Assembly: GCA_937965665.1 (NCBI GenBank)
Contig: CALCJE010000285.1
Coordinates: 1 to 6,856, forward strand
DNA length: 6,856 nucleotides
Direction: 5' to 3'
Source of the DNA: an uncultured Bacteroidales bacterium
GTDB taxonomy: Bacteria > Bacteroidota > Bacteroidia > Bacteroidales > UBA4417
This document shows, piece after piece, positions 6,686 to 6,856 of the stretch (within the stretch, counting starts at the first letter, position 1; the number at the start of each line of letters is the position of its first letter). Both the position numbers and the translations under genes were made by a program. Below the pieces are notes generated by a model. That model did not search any database and was not told the origin of the DNA. It saw only the letters and a program-made list of their open reading frames with translations.

Positions 6686-6754
6686 ATTTCAACCATAAAT
6701 TTAACAAGCAGAAGGAGGTTTTGTTGGTGTTGTGTTATTGTCGACAGCCCGAAA

Positions 6755-6856
6755 ATGCTGAATAAAACCAGTCAGCCTGTTGCTAAACGGATAGTGATTA
6801 TCGATTTTAGTAGTAAGACAGATGGCGGATGCAATCAGCTCAAAAGAAATTACAGC
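6755..6856 (+). CDS. N-terminus of an unidentified protein, possibly flavodoxin-fold oxidoreductase (3'-truncated)
   Basis: From the ATG at 6755 a frame stays open to the window edge, giving 34 residues. After a polar N-terminal stretch comes KRIVIIDFSSKTDGGCNQ (residues 11-28), a hydrophobic strand followed by a Ser-rich, Gly-containing loop. This resembles the first strand and phosphate-binding loop of NADPH-dependent FMN reductase/flavodoxin-like proteins (pattern hhhh-D/N-x-S-x-K/R-x-x-G). The match is short and the rest of the protein is not available, so family and even reality of the gene are uncertain. If real, it is transcribed divergently from leuC across a 247-base intergenic region. 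The nearest Shine-Dalgarno-like AAGGAGG (6712-6718) is too far upstream, at 36 bases, to serve this ATG. The opposite strand is also open here, from the edge to a TAA at 6701-6703, but its translation looks less like a protein. Confidence 0.38.
   Translation, partial: MLNKTSQPVAKRIVIIDFSSKTDGGCNQLKRNYS

Noticed and set aside
6712..6718. Perfect Shine-Dalgarno AAGGAGG on the plus strand
   Set aside because: It is 36 bases before the ATG at 6755. The closer TTG/GTG codons only open a short frame ending at 6765, and Bacteroidota rarely rely on such sites.
6648..6761. Imperfect inverted repeat TCAGCATTCGG (6648-6658) and CCGAAAATGCTGA (6749-6761)
   Set aside because: The arms differ by a two-base insertion and are about 90 bases apart, so chance is a sufficient explanation.
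6529..6765. 78-codon plus-strand ORF across the leuC upstream region
   Set aside because: It runs through the 18-bp hairpin and the promoter-like box, has low-complexity Lys/Asn/Phe content and shows no family resemblance.
6701..6856. Minus-strand frame open from the window edge to a TAA at 6701-6703 (about 51 codons)
   Set aside because: The translation shows no recognisable motif and the opposite strand looks more protein-like. If it were real, the hairpin at 6562-6601 could instead be its terminator.

Overview
The window looks like ordinary chromosome from a Bacteroidota bacterium, perhaps a Bacteroidales/Marinilabiliales-type lineage. The reasons are the gene order leuC-leuD-(citramalate/isopropylmalate synthase)-leuB, start codons without Shine-Dalgarno sequences, and a Bacteroidota-type -7 promoter box (TAnnTTTG) upstream of leuC. 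No insertion sequence, phage gene, CRISPR array, tRNA or rRNA is visible.

Left part, plus strand (1-1649). The 3' end of a UDP-glucose 6-dehydrogenase gene is followed by a rho-independent terminator, then a complete UDP-glucuronate decarboxylase gene (uxs), then a small stand-alone histidine phosphotransfer (Hpt) protein. The first two enzymes are consecutive: UDP-glucose to UDP-glucuronate to UDP-xylose, a sugar-nucleotide branch for surface polysaccharide. The link of the Hpt protein to them is unknown.

Middle (1650-1759). A perfect 13-bp GC-rich hairpin lies between convergent genes. The stronger T-tract is on the minus strand, so it mainly ends the leu operon and may also stop the plus-strand transcript.

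Right part, minus strand (6507 down to 1760). A four-gene operon runs leuC, leuD, a 507-aa synthase of the LeuA/CimA superfamily, leuB. The synthase resembles the Leptospira-type (R)-citramalate synthase and keeps the residues I recall as setting pyruvate selectivity (L81, L104, Y144). LeuCD and LeuB can act on both isopropylmalate and citramalate derivatives. The operon therefore probably serves leucine synthesis and a threonine-independent isoleucine route from pyruvate plus acetyl-CoA. No separate leuA is seen in the window.

Right edge (6508-6856). The leuC leader holds a good -7 box, an 18-bp terminator-like hairpin, two copies of the palindrome TATGCATA 51 bp apart (one inside the promoter spacer), and a 19-codon minus-strand ORF rich in Ile/Leu/Val. 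These suggest regulation by an operator, by attenuation or both, and are the least explained part of the window. A divergent plus-strand ORF, possibly a flavodoxin-fold oxidoreductase, starts at 6755 and leaves the window.
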